Made by a program: the position numbers and the translations under genes. Below the pieces are notes generated by a model. The model saw only the letters and a list, made by a program, of their open reading frames with translations. It had not been told where the DNA came from and did no database searches. From CAZHMN01 sp964533705 (GTDB taxonomy: Bacteria > Electryoneota > B3-LCP), in NCBI GenBank assembly GCA_964533705.1, contig CAZHMN010000072.1, positions 1 to 15,801 on the forward strand: 15,801 nt of DNA, written 5' to 3'. Positions 13,624 to 15,801 of the stretch are shown piece after piece (position 1 is the stretch's first letter; each line of letters opens with the position of its first letter).

Positions 13624-13659
13624 AGTCTGTGAAATCCGCGAAATCCGTTTAATCCGTGG
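13624..13659. repeat. 9-base tandem repeat, family B (copy 2)
   Basis: Four units: AGTCTGTGA, AATCCGCGA, AATCCGTTT, AATCCGTGG. It corresponds to the array at 7456-7493. Confidence 0.75.
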
Positions 13660-13695
13660 TCGAGACAATTTTCTAATCCCCCCGACCTATGGTCT

Positions 13696-13714
13696 CCCCC
13701 CTTAATAAGGGGGG
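13696..13714. repeat. C6-TTA/TAA-G6 palindrome
   Basis: CCCCCCTTA-A-TAAGGGGGG followed by CAGGGGGGAT. This type of CCCTTAATAAGGG palindrome with a trailing G-run is a widespread dispersed repeat in many bacterial phyla. Confidence 0.75.
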
Positions 13715-13761
13715 CAGGGGGGATCGTAATTCTCTCCGTTTACATCATCCCTTTGGGGTGA

Positions 13762-13798
13762 AAATCAGCGCAATCTGTTAAATCCGTTTCATCGGCGA
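13762..13798. repeat. 9-base tandem repeat, family B (copy 3), running into the alr stop
   Basis: Degenerate units (AAATCAGCG, CAATCTGTT, AAATCCGTTT, CATCGGCGATT) end inside the alr coding region, so the stop codon and the last three residues (NRR) are written in repeat-like sequence. Confidence 0.5.
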
Positions 13799-14925
13799 TT
13801 CAGACATTTTCCCCCCCCCACAAACACCCTCGGCACCCGCGTATTGATCTGCGTGGTCACCTCGTAGGGGATGGTGTTCAGCCAGCGAGCGACCTCTTCG
13901 GCGCTGATGCGTTCTTCGCCCTGCGATCCGATCAATGCCACCGGGTCGCCGACCTCAACGCGCTCTTCGCCGCAATCCACCATGAGCTGATCCATACAGA
14001 CCGTCCCCACCACCGGCATCCGCTTGCCCCGGATCAATACCTGCCCCTTGTTGGACAGCGCTCTCGGATAGCCGTCGCCGTAGCCGATGGGAATCGTGGC
14101 GATGGTGGTCTCCTTCGGCGCCCGCCAGGTGCAGCCGTAGCTGATTGGTGCTCCTTCCGGCACCCGCTTGACGAAGACGACTTCGGACATCAGCGACATC
14201 ACCGGCTCCAGGCTGATCGGGACTCTGGTCTCATCCGACGGGTGACAGCCGTAAAGCGAAATGCCCAACCTGACGGTATTGAAAAGGCTCTTGTCGTGTT
14301 GAAAGAGAGCCCCCGAATTGGCGATATGAACCTGCGGAAAGCTGTGCCCCAGCTTGTCCAACTGGAGGAGCACCTGGTTGAATCTCTCCAACTGTTTGTT
14401 CGTGAAGCTGGGATCCTCTTCATCCGCCGTGGCGAAATGCGAATAAATGCCCACTACGTCCAGTTCGGCTAACGAGAGCACTTCCTCGATGAAGGACATG
14501 GCGTTGGCCCAGGATACGCCGATGCGTCCCATACCCGTGTCAATTTTCAGGTGCACCTTAGCTCTATGCCCCTGCACTCTGACCTCATCGGCCACACGGC
14601 GTGCCAATGCCGGGGATGAGATCGTGATTTCCAGGTCGTATTCCAGGAACAAAGCCGATTGGTAACCGACAACCCCTCCCAGCACCAGAATCGGCGTGCG
14701 GATACCGGCTCGGCGAAGCTCAATGCCCTCTTCCAGGAAACCGACTCCGAAAGAAGCCACGCCTTCCTCGACCAATGCCCGCGCCGAATCAATCAGCCCG
14801 TGCCCGTAGGCGTTGGCTTTGACCACGGCCATGATCTGCCGCCCACCGGCCAATACGTGGAGAGCCCGGTAATTTCTCCGCAGCGCCCCCAAATCAATCA
14901 GCGCATGCGTGGGCCGGCGGCGCAT
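13789..14925 (-). CDS. alr: Alanine racemase
   Basis: This 378-residue PLP enzyme interconverts L- and D-alanine for peptidoglycan. Key residues are all visible: Lys36 in MAVVKANAYGHG forms the Schiff base, Lys127 in LKIDTGMGRIG is the lysine that is carbamylated in the Geobacillus enzyme, and Tyr263 in ISYGCTWRA is the second catalytic base from the partner subunit. VGTVCMDQLMVD (306-317) and RLGISLYG (219-226) are further signatures. A TTG at 14973 would add 16 residues with no family counterpart. I chose the ATG at 14925 because MRRRPTHALIDLGALRRNYR matches the usual family start, although only a weak GAGAAAG precedes it. The last residues overlap the 9-base repeat. Alr is normally an obligate dimer in the cytoplasm. 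No operon partner is adjacent on either side. Confidence 0.96.
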   Translation of the reverse strand: MRRRPTHALIDLGALRRNYRALHVLAGGRQIMAVVKANAYGHGLIDSARALVEEGVASFGVGFLEEGIELRRAGIRTPILVLGGVVGYQSALFLEYDLEITISSPALARRVADEVRVQGHRAKVHLKIDTGMGRIGVSWANAMSFIEEVLSLAELDVVGIYSHFATADEEDPSFTNKQLERFNQVLLQLDKLGHSFPQVHIANSGALFQHDKSLFNTVRLGISLYGCHPSDETRVPISLEPVMSLMSEVVFVKRVPEGAPISYGCTWRAPKETTIATIPIGYGDGYPRALSNKGQVLIRGKRMPVVGTVCMDQLMVDCGEERVEVGDPVALIGSQGEERISAEEVARWLNTIPYEVTTQINTRVPRVFVGGGKCLNRR

Positions 14926-15016
14926 TTTGTCTTTCTCTAAGACAGATTGACGACTGTAGATATTGGTCTCCAAGATGGGAATTGGGATTTAAGGATTAGG
15001 GTTTAATCAGCATAAT

Positions 15017-15047
15017 TGTCATCCCGGACGGGCGAAACCGCGATCCA
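15017..15047. repeat. GTCATTCCGGA-type repeat, family A (copy 3, degenerate)
   Basis: TGTCATCCCGGACGGGCG...GATCCA. The right stem arm is incomplete. It is separated by 5 bases from copy 4. Confidence 0.6.
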
Positions 15048-15052
15048 TCAAT

Positions 15053-15087
15053 TGTCATTCCGGACGGCGAAGCTGATCCGGAATCCA
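15053..15087. repeat. GTCATTCCGGA palindrome, family A (copy 4)
   Basis: TGTCATTCCGGA-CGGCGAAGCTGA-TCCGGAATCCA retains the outer ATTCCGGA / TCCGGAAT stem. The inner part differs from copies 1 and 2. It lies directly after copy 3 in tandem. Confidence 0.75.
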
Positions 15088-15182
15088 GATAATTAAGTTC
15101 CTGCCAGGATTGCAGCGAAGCCGTCACTTCGTGAAAGCGCAGCGATTCCTGGCGGGTATTAACAGCAGTCTACTTTTGTAAT

Positions 15183-15256
15183 GTGGCAGCTTATGGCCAA
15201 GCCATCTCTTCGAGATTGCCACTCAGGGCCGACAATCCCACAGCAGAGCTGTGGGG
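15183..15256. other. Structured spacer segment (three-way-junction-like fold plus hairpin)
   Basis: GTGGCA / TGCCAC (15183-15188 with 15217-15222) encloses two arms, ATGGC-CAA-GCCAT (15193-15205) and CTC-TTC-GAG (15206-15214). A perfect CCCACAGC-AGA-GCTGTGGG hairpin follows (15238-15256). The fold could form on either strand. It may be another repeat type or a small structured RNA. It is not a tRNA, since no T-arm or anticodon arm fits. Confidence 0.35.
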
Positions 15257-15296
15257 CACCGGCGCCTCTTTATCCGAATTGTTAGGTGATAGAAAA

Positions 15297-15800
15297 TCAA
15301 TGTGGTAGGTTTCTCAATTTTAACAAATTCTTCTTAATTATACCAAAATCAAAAAAAACGGGCAACGTTCTATCTTTCTGTAAAAACTTATCCTTGTATA
15401 TAAATCGCTCCATATGGCTGGATACGATATAGTTCCAGGAAGTGCCGTGAATAAAAATCGAATACCTCCGATAATTATCTATTCTCTTGTTATCACAGAA
15501 ACCCAAGGTATCCTGTATGTTCTTTGTCAATTTAGGAGAATAGAGAATAATACATCCGTAATCGTACTCCTCTCCAGGATTTCCGTTCAAGAGCATTTTT
15601 CGAATTCTTTCTTCATGACGAGTATAGGTAAAATCGCCGTGATCGATCTCAGGCTTGCCAATCTTTATGTCTGCGAAATCCGGAAGACTACTTATACTTG
15701 TTCTCCATAATAAGGAGAGCTGAAATAATTTAAGCTTTTTGTAATCGACATTAAATTCTATTTGCTGGGGTGAGTTTTCAGATTGTGCAGCAAGCCTCGT
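15297..15800 (-). CDS. Conserved protein of unknown function, C-terminal 167 residues (cut by window edge)
   Basis: The frame is open from the right edge to the stop at 15297, so the N-terminus lies outside the window. An internal ATG at 15596 is probably not the start, because conserved-looking sequence precedes it. Visible blocks are VDYKKLKLFQLSLLWRTSIS, SLPDFADIKIG, HEERIRKMLLNGNPGEEYDYG and a C-terminal FFDFGIIKKNL. From memory, the pattern KLFQLSxLWRxSxSS...HEERIRxMLL occurs in a group of uncharacterised proteins whose N-terminus often carries a zinc-ribbon with CxxC and SHIIPEF-like motifs. I cannot verify that here, and the missing N-terminus would decide. The gene is AT-rich (about 38 percent G+C in sampled lines) compared with alr, like 9608-10360, so acquisition by transfer is plausible. 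It has no membrane span or signal in the visible part. Confidence 0.65.
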   Translation of the reverse strand, partial: TRLAAQSENSPQQIEFNVDYKKLKLFQLSLLWRTSISSLPDFADIKIGKPEIDHGDFTYTRHEERIRKMLLNGNPGEEYDYGCIILYSPKLTKNIQDTLGFCDNKRIDNYRRYSIFIHGTSWNYIVSSHMERFIYKDKFLQKDRTLPVFFDFGIIKKNLLKLRNLPH

Positions 15801-15801
15801 C

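Larger units (their letters stand above)
13403..13788. other. 386-base repeat-filled spacer between alr and lysS
   Basis: In + order: AT-rich lysS leader, family C with CGGCCGCGTAGGGG lead (13464-13495), a perfect family C palindrome (13505-13534), a family A palindrome (13540-13577), a 9-base tandem array (13624-13659), a C6/G6 palindrome (13696-13714), and a third 9-base array (13762-13798) that runs into the alr stop codon. I see no gene. Confidence 0.6.
14926..15296. other. 371-base spacer upstream of alr
   Basis: This spacer contains two adjacent family A units (15017-15087), an imperfect long hairpin CCTGCCAGGAT...GATTCCTGGCGGG (15100-15156) and a structured segment (15183-15256). I found no gene. 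A promoter for alr must lie within it if alr is transcribed alone, but none stands out. Confidence 0.5.

Noticed and set aside
14926..14973. TTG start giving alr 16 extra residues
   Set aside because: The added residues have no counterpart in alanine racemases, and the ATG at 14925 begins exactly where family homology begins.
15183..15256. tRNA gene
   Set aside because: The fold lacks a T-arm with GTTC, an anticodon arm and a 7-pair acceptor stem. I found no tRNA anywhere else in the window.

Overview
The window comes from a Gram-negative bacterium. It carries a LolC/E-LolD lipoprotein-export pair and a lipobox protein, which imply an outer membrane. The core genes (clpC, lysS, alr, dinB, cinA) are bacterial, use the standard genetic code and have moderate to high G+C. 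Two genes, 9608-10360 and the one cut by the right edge, are visibly AT-richer. No rRNA, tRNA or phylum-specific marker is present, so I cannot place the organism further. The hairpin-rich spacers look like those of deep-branching or candidate phyla known from metagenomes, but that is only an impression. Every gene I can support lies on the minus strand, so transcription runs right to left.

Layout in genomic (+) order. 1-51 is the start of cinA. 64-432 is a four-helix-bundle (S23/IVS-type) gene broken by one TAA codon and bracketed by imperfect inverted repeats. 462-1592 is an M29 aminopeptidase. 1686-2228 is a PEGA-like lipoprotein. 2529-4988 is clpC, followed on the minus strand by a clear UUCG-loop terminator. 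5103-5795 is lolD and 5977-7209 is lolC/E. Their gap is filled exactly by a 61-codon frame that overlaps both neighbours. 7511-8323 is a DUF72 protein, overlapping dinB (8301-9539). 9608-10360 is an AT-rich gene of unknown function. 10978-11367 is a small membrane protein. 11921-13402 is lysS, 13789-14925 is alr, and 15297-15800 is the C-terminal part of an unrecognised conserved protein.

The spacers at 7210-7510, 10361-10977, 11368-11920, 13403-13788 and 14926-15296 are packed with short palindromic and tandem repeats. At least five families recur between spacers. Two distant spacers carry the same families in the same order and orientation. One spacer holds a decayed copy of the 3' end of lysS.

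Functionally this is mostly a housekeeping block: protein quality control (ClpC), lipoprotein export (LolCD), lysyl-tRNA charging, D-alanine supply for the wall, peptide turnover and translesion synthesis. The lysS-lolC-lolD order that I recall from several Gram-negative lineages appears to be interrupted here by about 4.7 kb. That stretch carries dinB/DUF72, an unknown AT-rich gene, a small membrane protein and most of the repeats. I see no convincing defence, CRISPR or secretion system. The most notable items are the broken four-helix-bundle element, the lolC-lolD small frame, the lysS ghost and the repeat mosaics.
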